Positions 6,261 through 14,199 of a DNA stretch of 23,689 bases are shown piece after piece. The translations under genes and the position numbers were made by a program. The stretch covers positions 1-23,689 of the forward strand of contig NZ_JBFAIU010000088.1 in assembly GCF_040654855.1 (NCBI RefSeq). The letters are read 5' to 3'. Origin of the DNA: Asanoa sp040654855 (GTDB lineage Bacteria; Actinomycetota; Actinomycetes; Mycobacteriales; Micromonosporaceae). Each line of letters starts with the position of its first letter. Position 1 is the first letter of the stretch. The notes below the pieces were generated by a model. That model was not told where the DNA came from. It ran no database searches and worked only from the letters and a program-made list of their open reading frames with translations.

Positions 6261-7871
6261 ATGCAACGCAAACCTGTCCGCGGCGCGCTGGTCGCGACGA
6301 TGGTCGCTGCCGCGACCGTGCTCGTCGGCGTCGCGCTGACGAGCACACCGGCCCAAGCGGCCGGCACCGGCACCGGTTACCTCCACACGAGCGGCAACAA
6401 GATCGTCGACAGCACCGGCGCGACCGTGCGGCTCACCGGGATCAACTGGTTCGGCATGGAGACCGACAACAAGACCTTCCACGGCCTGTGGTCGAGCAAC
6501 CCGTGGCGCAGCCAGATCGACACCATGGCCAACCTCGGTTACAACACGTTGCGCATCCCCTTCTCCAACGACGCGCTCAAGGCCGGCGCGACCGCCACCG
6601 GGATCAACGACTTCGTCAATCCCGACCTCGTCGGCAACTCACCACTGCAGATTCTGGACAAGGTCATCGCGTACGCCGGCGGCAAGGGCATGCGGGTGAT
6701 CCTCGACCGCCACCGGCCGACCAGCGCGCAGCAGACGGCGCTCTGGTACACCTCCGCCGTGCCGGAGAGCACCTGGATCAGCGACTGGCGCATGCTGGCC
6801 CAGCGCTATGCCAACAACACCACCGTGATCGGCGCCGACCTGCACAACGAGCCGCACGCCGAGGGCACCAACCCGGCCGCGACGGGCGCCTGCTGGGGCT
6901 GCGGTGACACCGCGCGGGACTGGCGGCTCGCCGCCGAGCGGGCCGGCAACGCGATCCTCGGCGTACAACCGAACTGGCTCATCTTCGTCGAGGGCGTGAG
7001 CTGCCCGAGTGGCGGACTGTCCAATGTGTGGGACGGGGACACCAGCAACGACGAGGACTGCGGCTGGTGGGGCGGCAACCTCAGCAAGGCCGGGGAGTTC
7101 CCGGTGCGGCTGTCGGTGGCGAACCGGCTGGTCTACTCGCCGCACGACTACGCGATCTCGGTCTATCACCAGAGCTGGTTCGACGCGCCGAACTATCCGG
7201 CGAACCTGCCGGGGATCTGGGACAAGTACTGGGGTTACCTGTTCAAGCAGAACACCGCCCCGATCATGCTGGGCGAGTTCGGCACGACGCTGGCCGATCC
7301 CAAGGACCGGGTCTGGCTGACGAACCTCATGTCCTACCTGGGCAGTGGCGTCAACGGGATGTCGTTCACCTACTGGTCGTGGAACCCCAACTCGGGCGAC
7401 ACGGGCGGGATCGCCAACGACGACTGGACGACGATCAACCAGGCGAAGCAGTCGATCATCCAGCCGTATCTGATCGCACCGACCGGCAGCGGTGGCCCCA
7501 CGGGCGGCCCGACCGGCGGGCCGACGGGTGGCCCGACGGGTGGGCCGAGCACGCCGCCCGCACAGGGCGACTGCGACGCCACCTACCGCCAGACCAACGC
7601 CTGGCAGGGCGGCTTCCAGGGTGAGCTGACGGTGACCAACCGCGGCACCGCGGCGGTCAACCCCTGGCGGCTGACCTGGACCTGGCCGTCCGGCGTCACG
7701 CTCGGCAGCGGCTGGAACGCGACCGTCACCCAGTCCGGCACGACGGTCACGGCCGCCGCGCCAACCTGGTCGCCGACGCTCGCGGCGGGTGCGTCCGTGA
7801 CGATCGGCTTCACCGCCAACGGTTCGGCGTCCGCGCCGGGCGCGGCGGCGCTCAACGGCGTCGCCTGCTGA
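6261..7871 (+). CDS. Secreted GH5 endoglucanase with C-terminal CBM2
   Basis: A 536-residue extracellular beta-1,4-glucanase. A signal peptide (basic MQRKPVR, hydrophobic core, cleavage near AQA-A at about residue 33) is followed by a glycoside hydrolase family 5 catalytic domain at about 38-405. The acid/base is E197 in DLHNEPH and the nucleophile is E339 in MLGEFGT; the ILDRHRP motif is also present. A Gly/Pro/Thr linker of GGPT repeats (408-435) leads to a family 2 carbohydrate-binding module (437-536). This module is bounded by cysteines 438 and 536 and has tryptophans 448, 469 and 503 as candidate cellulose-contact residues. ATG 6261 is preceded by GGAG with 9-nt spacing and is preferred over ATG 6246. 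It is convergent with miaB. The exact substrate (cellulose or another beta-glucan) is inferred. Confidence 0.95.
   Translation: MQRKPVRGALVATMVAAATVLVGVALTSTPAQAAGTGTGYLHTSGNKIVDSTGATVRLTGINWFGMETDNKTFHGLWSSNPWRSQIDTMANLGYNTLRIPFSNDALKAGATATGINDFVNPDLVGNSPLQILDKVIAYAGGKGMRVILDRHRPTSAQQTALWYTSAVPESTWISDWRMLAQRYANNTTVIGADLHNEPHAEGTNPAATGACWGCGDTARDWRLAAERAGNAILGVQPNWLIFVEGVSCPSGGLSNVWDGDTSNDEDCGWWGGNLSKAGEFPVRLSVANRLVYSPHDYAISVYHQSWFDAPNYPANLPGIWDKYWGYLFKQNTAPIMLGEFGTTLADPKDRVWLTNLMSYLGSGVNGMSFTYWSWNPNSGDTGGIANDDWTTINQAKQSIIQPYLIAPTGSGGPTGGPTGGPTGGPTGGPSTPPAQGDCDATYRQTNAWQGGFQGELTVTNRGTAAVNPWRLTWTWPSGVTLGSGWNATVTQSGTTVTAAAPTWSPTLAAGASVTIGFTANGSASAPGAAALNGVAC
7497..7548 (+). repeat. GGPT linker repeat in the cellulase
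   Basis: Short 12-bp units of the type ggcccgacgggt are repeated in frame and encode GGPTGGPTGGPTGGPTGG, the flexible linker between the catalytic and cellulose-binding domains. Such linkers are common in actinobacterial cellulases. Confidence 0.85.
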
Positions 7872-7884
7872 GAATCCGGAGACC

Positions 7885-7916
7885 GCGGCGGCGGGTAACC
7901 CACGGCCCGCCGCCGC
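7885..7916. terminator. Bidirectional terminator between cellulase and miaB
   Basis: GCGGCGGCGGG (7885-7895) pairs perfectly with CCCGCCGCCGC (7906-7916) around a 10-nt loop. It fills the 54-bp gap between two convergent genes, so it can serve both transcripts. Confidence 0.7.
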
Positions 7917-7925
7917 CCCGGCAAC

Positions 7926-9419
7926 TCAGTGCGTGGCGCAGGCCGGCGCGGCCGGCATCGCCTGCACCGGCGGCCGCCCGACCCCCGGCATGCCGAGGCT
8001 GACGCCCGGCGTCCGCGGCGCCCGACCGGCCTCGAAGGCGTCACCGGCGCGGGTGCGGCGGTGCGACAGCGGGTCGCCGTCGGCGTTGAGGTGGTGCGGC
8101 GCCGCGTAGGTCACCACGGTCTCGACGACGTCGCCCGGCCGGATCCCGTCGAGCGAGCCGGTGGCGAAGTGCACGAGCCGCCCGTCGCGGGCCCGACCCG
8201 ACAACCGCCCGGTCGCCTCGTCCTTGCGGCCCTCGCCCACCGCGACCAGCACCTCGACGGTCGAGCCGACCAGCGCCTTGTTCTCGGCCCAGGTCGTCTC
8301 CTCGACGACAGCCATCAGCCGCTCGTAGCGGTCCTGCACCACGGCCTTGGGCACCTGGAGGTCCATGGTCGCCGCCGGTGTGCCGGGGCGCGGCGAATAT
8401 TGGAACGTGAAGGCGCTGGAGAACCGGGCCGCGCGGACCACGTCGAGGGTGCGCTGGAAGTCGTCCTCGGTCTCGCCCGGGAAGCCGACGATGATGTCGG
8501 TCGTGATGGCCGCGTCGGGCATCGCCGCGCGTACCTTGTCGATGATCCCGACGTAGCGCTCCTGCCGGTAGGACCGGCGCATCGCCTTGAGCACCGCGTC
8601 GGAGCCCGACTGCAGCGGCATGTGCAGCGAGTGGCAGACGTTCGGCGTCTCGGCCATCGCCGCGATCACGTCGTCGGTGAAGTCCTTGGGGTGCGGGCTG
8701 GTGAAGCGGACCCGTTCGAGCCCCTCGACCGCGCCGGTGGAGCGGAGGAGCTTGCCGAACGCGAGCCGGTCACCGAACTCGACGCCGTACGAGTTGACGT
8801 TCTGCCCGAGCAGCGTCACCTCGAGCACGCCCTCGGCGACCAGCGCCTCGACCTCGGCCAGGACCTCGCCGGGCCGGCGGTCCTTCTCCTTGCCGCGCAG
8901 CGACGGGACGATGCAGAAGGTGCAGGTGTTGTTGCAGCCGACGGAGATCGAGACCCAGCCGGCGTACGTCGACTCGCGGCGCGCAGGCAGCGTCGACGGG
9001 AAGACCTCGAGCGACTCGAGGATCTCGACCTCGGCCTCGGCGTTGTGCCGGGCGCGCTCGAGCATCGCCGGCAGGGAGCCGATGTTGTGGGTGCCGAAGA
9101 CCACGTCGACCCAGGGCGCCTTCTTGACGATCTCGCCGCGGTCCTTCTGCGCGAGGCAGCCGCCGACCGCGATCTGCATGTCGGGGCGGCGGGTCTTGGC
9201 CGGTCGCAGGTGGCCGAGGTTGCCGTAGAGGCGGTTGTCGGCGTTCTCCCGGACGGCACAGGTGTTGAACACCACCACGTCGGCGTCATCCGCCTCGGCG
9301 CGGACATAGCCGGCCGCCTCGAGCAGCCCGGAGATCCGCTCGGAGTCGTGCACGTTCATCTGGCAGCCGTACGTCCGCACCTGGTAGGTGCGCGGGCTGG
9401 CCTGGGCCCCTGTAGTCAT
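7926..9419 (-). CDS. miaB: tRNA-2-methylthio-N6-dimethylallyladenosine synthase MiaB
   Basis: A radical SAM methylthiotransferase that converts i6A37, the MiaA product, to ms2i6A37. The 497-residue protein has the N-terminal MTTase domain with the auxiliary-cluster cysteines C19 (YGCQMN), C54 (FNTCAVRENA) and C88 (GGCLAQKD). The radical SAM triad is C162, C166 and C169 (GCNNTCTFCIVPSLRGKE), and a TRAM-type RNA-binding segment lies toward the C-terminus. The last ~45 residues (Pro/Ala-rich, ending MPAAPACATH) are a tail beyond the usual end. The frame is open upstream, but the ATG at 9419 lies just after GAGG and begins directly before the conserved RTYQVRTYGCQMN. Confidence 0.95.
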   Translation of the reverse strand: MTTGAQASPRTYQVRTYGCQMNVHDSERISGLLEAAGYVRAEADDADVVVFNTCAVRENADNRLYGNLGHLRPAKTRRPDMQIAVGGCLAQKDRGEIVKKAPWVDVVFGTHNIGSLPAMLERARHNAEAEVEILESLEVFPSTLPARRESTYAGWVSISVGCNNTCTFCIVPSLRGKEKDRRPGEVLAEVEALVAEGVLEVTLLGQNVNSYGVEFGDRLAFGKLLRSTGAVEGLERVRFTSPHPKDFTDDVIAAMAETPNVCHSLHMPLQSGSDAVLKAMRRSYRQERYVGIIDKVRAAMPDAAITTDIIVGFPGETEDDFQRTLDVVRAARFSSAFTFQYSPRPGTPAATMDLQVPKAVVQDRYERLMAVVEETTWAENKALVGSTVEVLVAVGEGRKDEATGRLSGRARDGRLVHFATGSLDGIRPGDVVETVVTYAAPHHLNADGDPLSHRRTRAGDAFEAGRAPRTPGVSLGMPGVGRPPVQAMPAAPACATH

Positions 9420-9448
9420 GACCTCTACAGGGTAGCCGCCAGTGAAGC

Positions 9449-9949
9449 TCAGGCCGCCAGGCCCGGGACCACCCGGTCCGGGGTCCACCGCGACTGCTGG
9501 CACGGCACCCGCTGCCGGCACCACGGGTCGTGCCCGGTGCAGATCCGCGGGTTGGACAGCGCGGTGCCGTCGTCGGTCTCGAGGAGATCCACGTGTACGG
9601 GTCGCAGCGTGCCGTCGGCGGTCGCCAGCACGTGCCGGTCGGGGATCAGCGTGTCGTCGGCGAGCAGGATCCGGCGGCGCAGCAGCGAGGCGACCTCGGC
9701 GGCCGCGGCCGGCTCGTTGACCTCGGGCGGCGGCGCGTAGCAGTCGATGGCCACGGGAAAGTCGCCGCCGCCGTGCCACACGTCGCAGAGCACGGCGTCG
9801 TCCGGCGGGTCGTCGTCACCCAGTGGGACGACCGCACAACCGGTGACCACGCTGAGCACGCGCATGACCACGGATGGTGTCAGGGGCGCCTCCGCGTGCC
9901 AGTTCCAGATCGCGGAGACCTGCCCCGTCGGGACCGGAGGGATACCCAT
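9449..9949 (-). CDS. Conserved-looking hypothetical protein upstream of miaB
   Basis: A 166-residue protein that I do not recognise. It begins MGIPPVPTGQVSAIWNWH, has no signal peptide or membrane segment, and contains six cysteines; three of them (137, 144, 150) are clustered near the C-terminus (RICTGHDPWCRQRVPC), which could bind metal. Its composition is that of a normal soluble protein, unlike the Arg/Pro shadows. The ATG at 9949 is the first plausible start; an ATG at 10027 would run into the gluA promoter region. It ends 29 bp before miaB on the same strand, so co-transcription is likely, but no functional link to tRNA modification is shown. Confidence 0.6.
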   Translation of the reverse strand: MGIPPVPTGQVSAIWNWHAEAPLTPSVVMRVLSVVTGCAVVPLGDDDPPDDAVLCDVWHGGGDFPVAIDCYAPPPEVNEPAAAAEVASLLRRRILLADDTLIPDRHVLATADGTLRPVHVDLLETDDGTALSNPRICTGHDPWCRQRVPCQQSRWTPDRVVPGLAA

Positions 9950-10055
9950 ACAAGAATCGTGCCTGCAAGCGGGCATGTTCGAGGGCCGCGTTACCGCTCC
10001 GTGACCGTTCGCGGCCCGTCCTGACACATCGTCACCCTTAGAGTGGCTCCATCCA

Positions 10056-10065
10056 GAGGGAGGGG
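10056..10065 (+). promoter_or_regulatory. Strong ribosome binding site of gluA
   Basis: gagggagggg lies 3 nt before ATG 10069 at its 3' edge, with its AGGGAGG core about 6 nt away. It fixes the gluA start. The promoter upstream (9950-10055) is not clear to me. Confidence 0.6.
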
Positions 10066-10068
10066 TCG

Positions 10069-10827
10069 ATGGTCGCGAGTGACGCGTCGCAGGAGTCGCT
10101 GATCGTGCTCGACAAGGTCAACAAGTTCTTCGGCGACCTGCACGTGCTGCGTGACGTCGACCTGTCGGTCGGGCGCGGCGAAGTGGTGGTCGTGATCGGA
10201 CCGTCCGGTTCGGGCAAGTCGACCCTCTGCCGTGCGATCAACCGGCTGGAGACGATCAACTCCGGACAGATCACGTTCGACGGCAAGGCGCTGCCGGCCG
10301 AGGGCCGCGCGCTCGCCCGGTTGCGCAGCGACGTGGGCATGGTCTTCCAGTCGTTCAACCTGTTCGCGCACAAGACGATCCTCGAGAACGTGACGCTCGG
10401 GCCGATCAAGGTGCGTAAGGAGAAAGCCGAAGAGGCGCGCAAGCGCGGCATGGCCCTGCTCGAACGCGTCGGCATCGCCAACCAGGCGGGCAAATATCCG
10501 GCCCAGCTCTCCGGCGGCCAGCAGCAGCGCGCGGCGATCGCGCGCGCGCTGGCGATGCAGCCCAAGGCGATGCTCTTCGACGAGCCGACCAGCGCGCTCG
10601 ACCCCGAGATGGTGGGCGAGGTGCTCGACGTCATGACGTCCCTCGCCCGCGACGGCATGACGATGGTCGTGGTCACCCACGAGATGGGTTTCGCGCGGCA
10701 TGCGGCCAACCGCGTGGTATTCATGGCTGACGGTCAGCTGGTCGAGCAGGCCGAACCCGGCGAGTTCTTCGCCAACCCCCGCAGCGACCGGGCCAAGGAC
10801 TTCCTTTCCAAGATCCTTACGCACTGA
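10069..10827 (+). CDS. gluA: Glutamate-type amino-acid ABC importer, ATP-binding subunit
   Basis: A 252-residue cytoplasmic ATPase that powers uptake through GluC and GluD. All ABC motifs are present: Walker A GPSGSGKST (44-52), Q-loop Q94 in MVFQSFNLF, signature LSGGQQQR (147-154), Walker B AMLFDEP (168-173) with catalytic E172, and switch H204 in VVVTHEMGF. The sequence class is that of polar amino-acid transporters (GlnQ/GluA). It is first in a four-gene operon in standard actinobacterial order. Substrate specificity for glutamate is inferred from synteny and family. Confidence 0.93.
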   Translation: MVASDASQESLIVLDKVNKFFGDLHVLRDVDLSVGRGEVVVVIGPSGSGKSTLCRAINRLETINSGQITFDGKALPAEGRALARLRSDVGMVFQSFNLFAHKTILENVTLGPIKVRKEKAEEARKRGMALLERVGIANQAGKYPAQLSGGQQQRAAIARALAMQPKAMLFDEPTSALDPEMVGEVLDVMTSLARDGMTMVVVTHEMGFARHAANRVVFMADGQLVEQAEPGEFFANPRSDRAKDFLSKILTH

Positions 10828-10900
10828 TCTCACGTTTCCCTGCACACCAAGGGATCCGGCCGCACCGGCGCCGGGTCTCCTTCACAAGGAGGAGAAGTAC

Positions 10901-11788
10901 ATGCGGATGACGCGCGTTGCGGCCACCGCCGCGGCGGCAGTGCTCGCACTGACGATGGCGGCCTGTGGTGACGACGGCGGCAGCGGCACGGGTACGGGCA
11001 GCGGCACCGGCACCGGTTCGGGCGACTCGAACGCGACCGGCGTGATCGCCAAGGCGCAGGGCGGTTCGCTGAAGGTCGGCGTCAAGGCCGACCAGCCGGG
11101 TCTCGGCCTGCAGACCGGCACCGCCTACGAGGGCTTCGACATCGAGATGGCGAAGATCATCGCCAAGGGTCTCGGGATGCAGGAGTCCGGCATCCAGTAC
11201 GTGACCACGGTGTCGGCCAACCGCGAGCCCTACATCCAGCAGGGCACCGTCGACCTGGTGATCGCGACCTACACCATCAACGACGAGCGCAAGACGAAGG
11301 TCAACTTCGCCGGGCCGTACTTCATGGCCGGTCAGGACCTGCTCGTGCCGACCGACTCCACGATCAGCGCGCCCGAGCAGCTCGAGGGCAAGAAGGTCTG
11401 CTCGGTGACCGGCTCGACCCCGGCCAAGCGGATCCAGGAGAAGTACAAGGGCGCGCAGCTGCAGCTCTTCGACGCCTACTCGAAGTGCATCACCGCGCTG
11501 GCCGGTGGCCAGGTCGACGCGGTGACCACCGACGACATCATCCTCGCGGGTTACGCGGCCCAGCCGCAGTTCGCGGGCAAGTTCAAGGTGGTCGGCAAGC
11601 CGTTCTCCGAGGAGCCCTACGGCGTCGGCCTCGCCAAGGCCGACAAGGCCGGCTGCGAGAAGATCAACGAGATCCTGAAGGCCGCCGCCAGCGACGGCTC
11701 CTACAAGGCCGCCTGGGACAAGACGCTCGGCAAGAGCGGCACCCCGGCTCCTGAGCTCGACACCAGCAAGCTGACCAACTGCGCCTGA
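10901..11788 (+). CDS. gluB: Glutamate-type ABC importer, substrate-binding lipoprotein
   Basis: A 295-residue solute-binding protein that captures the amino acid outside the membrane and delivers it to GluC and GluD. A lipoprotein signal peptide ends in TMAAC, with C22 the predicted lipidated residue, followed by a Gly/Ser/Thr tether (about residues 23-45). The SBP_bac_3 fold is seen from SLKVGVKADQPGLGL and YEGFDIEMAKIIAKGLG to VDLVIATYTINDERK. The start at ATG 10901 has an excellent RBS (aaggagg, about 7 nt upstream). It sits 73 bp after gluA. A very stable hairpin follows the gene and may set its expression above that of the permeases. Confidence 0.93.
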   Translation: MRMTRVAATAAAAVLALTMAACGDDGGSGTGTGSGTGTGSGDSNATGVIAKAQGGSLKVGVKADQPGLGLQTGTAYEGFDIEMAKIIAKGLGMQESGIQYVTTVSANREPYIQQGTVDLVIATYTINDERKTKVNFAGPYFMAGQDLLVPTDSTISAPEQLEGKKVCSVTGSTPAKRIQEKYKGAQLQLFDAYSKCITALAGGQVDAVTTDDIILAGYAAQPQFAGKFKVVGKPFSEEPYGVGLAKADKAGCEKINEILKAAASDGSYKAAWDKTLGKSGTPAPELDTSKLTNCA

Positions 11789-11800
11789 CGCGCAGACGCG

Positions 11801-11832
11801 CGGGGCCGGCGGCGGACACGCCGCCGGCCCCG
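11801..11832 (+). terminator. Intercistronic hairpin between gluB and gluC
   Basis: GGGGCCGGCGGCG (11802-11814) pairs perfectly with CGCCGCCGGCCCC (11819-11831) around a 4-nt loop (gaca), and c11801-g11832 extends the stem to 14 bp. It lies between gluB and gluC on the coding strand. It probably attenuates transcription or protects the 3' end of gluAB mRNA, so that binding protein exceeds permease. That role is inference from comparable importer operons. Confidence 0.65.
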
Positions 11833-11866
11833 TGCGTGGTGAGACACCCGAAGGGAGGAGCGGGGC

Positions 11867-12541
11867 GTGCCCGTATTCAGCGATCCCGCCAACTTCGACG
11901 CGTACGTGTCGGGTTTCCTGTGGATCCTCAAGATGACCGGCGCCTCGGCGGCGCTGGCCCTGGTGATCGGCGTGCTGCTGGCGGGGATGCGCGTGTCGCC
12001 CGTGCCGGTGCTGCGCTGGTTCGGCGCCGCGTGGGTCAACATCTTCCGCAACACCCCGCTGACGCTGATCATCTTCTTCTGCTACTTCGGCCTGTACGCC
12101 ACGCTGACCATCTCGTTGAGTGACGACCTGATCCTCAACAACTTCTGGCTCGGCGTCGTCGGCCTCTCCGTCTACACGGCCGCGTTCGTCTGCGAGGCGC
12201 TGCGCTCCGGCATCAACACGGTGCCGCCGGGCCAGGCCGAGGCGGCGCGGGCCATCGGGCTCACGTTCAGCCAGACGCTGCGGATCGTGGTGCTCCCCCA
12301 GGCCGGCCGCGCCGTGATCGCGCCGCTCGGGAGCGTGCTGATCGCGCTCTGCAAGAACACCACCATCGTCGGCACGATCGGCTTGCTCGAAGCCAGCAAC
12401 ATCATGAAGCAGCTGATCAACGACAACGGTGACCAGGTCATCCTGATCTTCCTCGTCTTCGCCGGTACGTTCGCGGCCGTGCTCATCCCGGTCGGCTACT
12501 TCTTCGGCTGGCTGGCCAACCGACTGGCGGTGAAGCGGTGA
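11867..12541 (+). CDS. gluC: Glutamate-type ABC importer, permease subunit 1
   Basis: A 224-residue inner-membrane permease of the His/Glu/Gln/Arg family. It shows about five hydrophobic segments (residues ~13-40, 60-83, 92-110, 145-165, 190-215) and the EAA-type loop that contacts the ATPase (EALRSGINTVPPGQAEAARA, residues 110-129). The GTG start at 11867 follows GGGAGGAG with 7-nt spacing. Its TGA overlaps the gluD start as GTGA, indicating coupled synthesis of the two permeases. Confidence 0.92.
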   Translation: MPVFSDPANFDAYVSGFLWILKMTGASAALALVIGVLLAGMRVSPVPVLRWFGAAWVNIFRNTPLTLIIFFCYFGLYATLTISLSDDLILNNFWLGVVGLSVYTAAFVCEALRSGINTVPPGQAEAARAIGLTFSQTLRIVVLPQAGRAVIAPLGSVLIALCKNTTIVGTIGLLEASNIMKQLINDNGDQVILIFLVFAGTFAAVLIPVGYFFGWLANRLAVKR

Positions 12542-13407
12542 ACGGCAACCCGGTCCTCTACGACCACCCGGGGCCGCGGGCGAAGGTCCGCAACGCCATC
12601 CTGACCGTGGTGTTCGGCGGGCTGATCCTGGCGCTGCTCTACTGGATCTACCGCAAGTTCGACGAGAAGGGCCAGTTCACGAAGGTGCTCTGGGAGCCCT
12701 TCACGCAGGGCGCCGTCTGGAAGAACTTCATCTTCCCCGGCATCGAGGGCACGCTGAAGGCGGCGGCGACCGCGATGGTCTTCGCGCTAGCGTTCGGCCT
12801 GATCTTCTCGGTGGGCCGGCTGTCGGAGCACCGCTGGATCAGCGTCCCGGCGGGTGTGGTCGTCGAGTTCTTCCGCGCCGTCCCGCTGCTCCTCATGATC
12901 TTCTTCATCTCGTTCGGCGTGCCCTTCCTGATCCACCAGCCGGTGCCGCCGTTCTGGTCCGTGGTGATCGGCCTGACCCTCTACAACGGGTCGGTGCTGG
13001 CGGAGGCGTTCCGGGCCGGCATCCGCGCGGTGCCGTCGGGACAGTCCGAGGCGGCGTACGCGGTCGGCATGCGCAAGAGCGCCGTGATGCAGCACATCCT
13101 GGTGCCGCAGGCGGCTCGCGCGATGCTGCCGGTGATCGTGAGCCAGCTGGTCGTGCTGCTGAAGGACACGGCGCTCGGCTACATCGTCTCGTACCCGGAG
13201 CTGCTGCAGCTCGGCGTCAACGTGGTGGCCGCGAACTACTTCAACGTGATCCAGGCCGCGATCGTGGCGGCGGTGCTCTACATCGTGGTCAACTTCGCGC
13301 TGACGGGCCTGGCCAACTACCTGGACCGCCGCACGCAACGCCGCGGCATCAAGACCCGGCCGATCGATCCGGGCGCGGCCATGGGCGGCGCCGGCGGCGG
13401 CTTCTAG
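12538..13407 (+). CDS. gluD: Glutamate-type ABC importer, permease subunit 2
   Basis: A 289-residue inner-membrane permease that pairs with GluC. It has an extra N-terminal hydrophobic segment (residues ~18-37), then the core permease domain with the EAA loop AEAFRAGIRAVPSGQSEAA (155-173) and the following HILVPQAARAMLP. The C-terminal tail is hydrophilic and ends in a Gly-rich stretch (GGAGGGF). It starts at GTG 12538 inside the gluC stop overlap. Its TAG stop shares the four bases CTAG with the stop of the convergent hydrolase gene, so no spacer or terminator separates them. Confidence 0.92.
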   Translation: MNGNPVLYDHPGPRAKVRNAILTVVFGGLILALLYWIYRKFDEKGQFTKVLWEPFTQGAVWKNFIFPGIEGTLKAAATAMVFALAFGLIFSVGRLSEHRWISVPAGVVVEFFRAVPLLLMIFFISFGVPFLIHQPVPPFWSVVIGLTLYNGSVLAEAFRAGIRAVPSGQSEAAYAVGMRKSAVMQHILVPQAARAMLPVIVSQLVVLLKDTALGYIVSYPELLQLGVNVVAANYFNVIQAAIVAAVLYIVVNFALTGLANYLDRRTQRRGIKTRPIDPGAAMGGAGGGF

Positions 13408-14072
13408 GGTCTGGCGTCGAGCAGTTCCAGGACCTCGTCCGTCGTGCGTACGTCGCCGAAGGTCCGGTAGATCGTGTAGAGGGTGGCGTTGTGGTCCTCG
13501 TCGCGACGAGCGGAGTTGGCGTCGGCGACCATGACCACGCGATAGCCGAGGGTGCTCGCGTCGCGGGCCGAGGACTCGCAGCAGACGTTCGTCACCGTTC
13601 CGGTGATGAGCACGGTGTCGATGCCGCGTTCCGCGAGCTGGCCCGGCAGCGGTGATCGGCCCGGGAAGAACGCGCTCGACGCGGTCTTCTCGACGAACAG
13701 GTCCGCGTCGTCGGGCTCGAACTCGTGCCACAGGCGGGAGCGGAGTGTGCCGTCGCCGCCGCTGCGGGCGAACATCGCGGCGGTCTCCGGGCCGTAGAAC
13801 TCGTTGGTCACGGGCGACGGCTCGACGTAGCCCGGCAGGACCCAGGCGACGGTGCCACCCGCCGCGCGCAACGTGCCGGCTAGGCGGGCGATGTTGGGCA
13901 CGATGCCGAACGTGTACTCGTTGTCGTCGACGAAGAACGGCACCATGTCGACGACGACCAGCGCGGTGCGTTCCGGCGCCAGCTTCCGGTACGCGTGCCG
14001 CCGGCCACGTCGCGCCTCGTGCCGCCGGTACTCCCGCTCCTCGATCCGCCACGCGTGCTGTCTGCGCTCCAT
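13404..14072 (-). CDS. Isochorismatase-fold cysteine hydrolase
   Basis: A 222-residue cytosolic hydrolase of the isochorismatase/RutB-like superfamily. The catalytic triad positions are visible: D42 in ALVVVDMVPFF, K129 in LFVEKTASSAF, and a cysteine in TNVCCESSARDA (C164, with C165 next to it). The first ~30 residues are unusually basic (MERRQHAW...RRGRRHAYRK). The superfamily includes isochorismatases, nicotinamidases, biuret hydrolases and ureidoacrylate hydrolases; the substrate cannot be told from this sequence. It is probably transcribed from its own promoter in the 127 bp downstream of rny. The -10-like TAGCCT lies 8 nt before ATG 14072, so it may be leaderless. Confidence 0.82.
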   Translation of the reverse strand: MERRQHAWRIEEREYRRHEARRGRRHAYRKLAPERTALVVVDMVPFFVDDNEYTFGIVPNIARLAGTLRAAGGTVAWVLPGYVEPSPVTNEFYGPETAAMFARSGGDGTLRSRLWHEFEPDDADLFVEKTASSAFFPGRSPLPGQLAERGIDTVLITGTVTNVCCESSARDASTLGYRVVMVADANSARRDEDHNATLYTIYRTFGDVRTTDEVLELLDARP

Positions 14073-14199
14073 GGTCGCGGAGGCTATCGGGGTTTCGGGG
14101 TGACGGGGCGGCCCGCGGACCTGGCAGCGGAGCGAAGCGCAGCGGTGTCCGGCGGGAGCGACGGTCGCGCCCCCGGCGGACCCGGGACCACCTCGGTTG

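Noticed and set aside
7929..9740. Plus-strand frame of ~600 codons opposite miaB
   Set aside because: Antisense shadow created by high GC at third positions. Its composition is His/Arg/Leu/Val/Gly with no domain, while miaB is unambiguous on the other strand.
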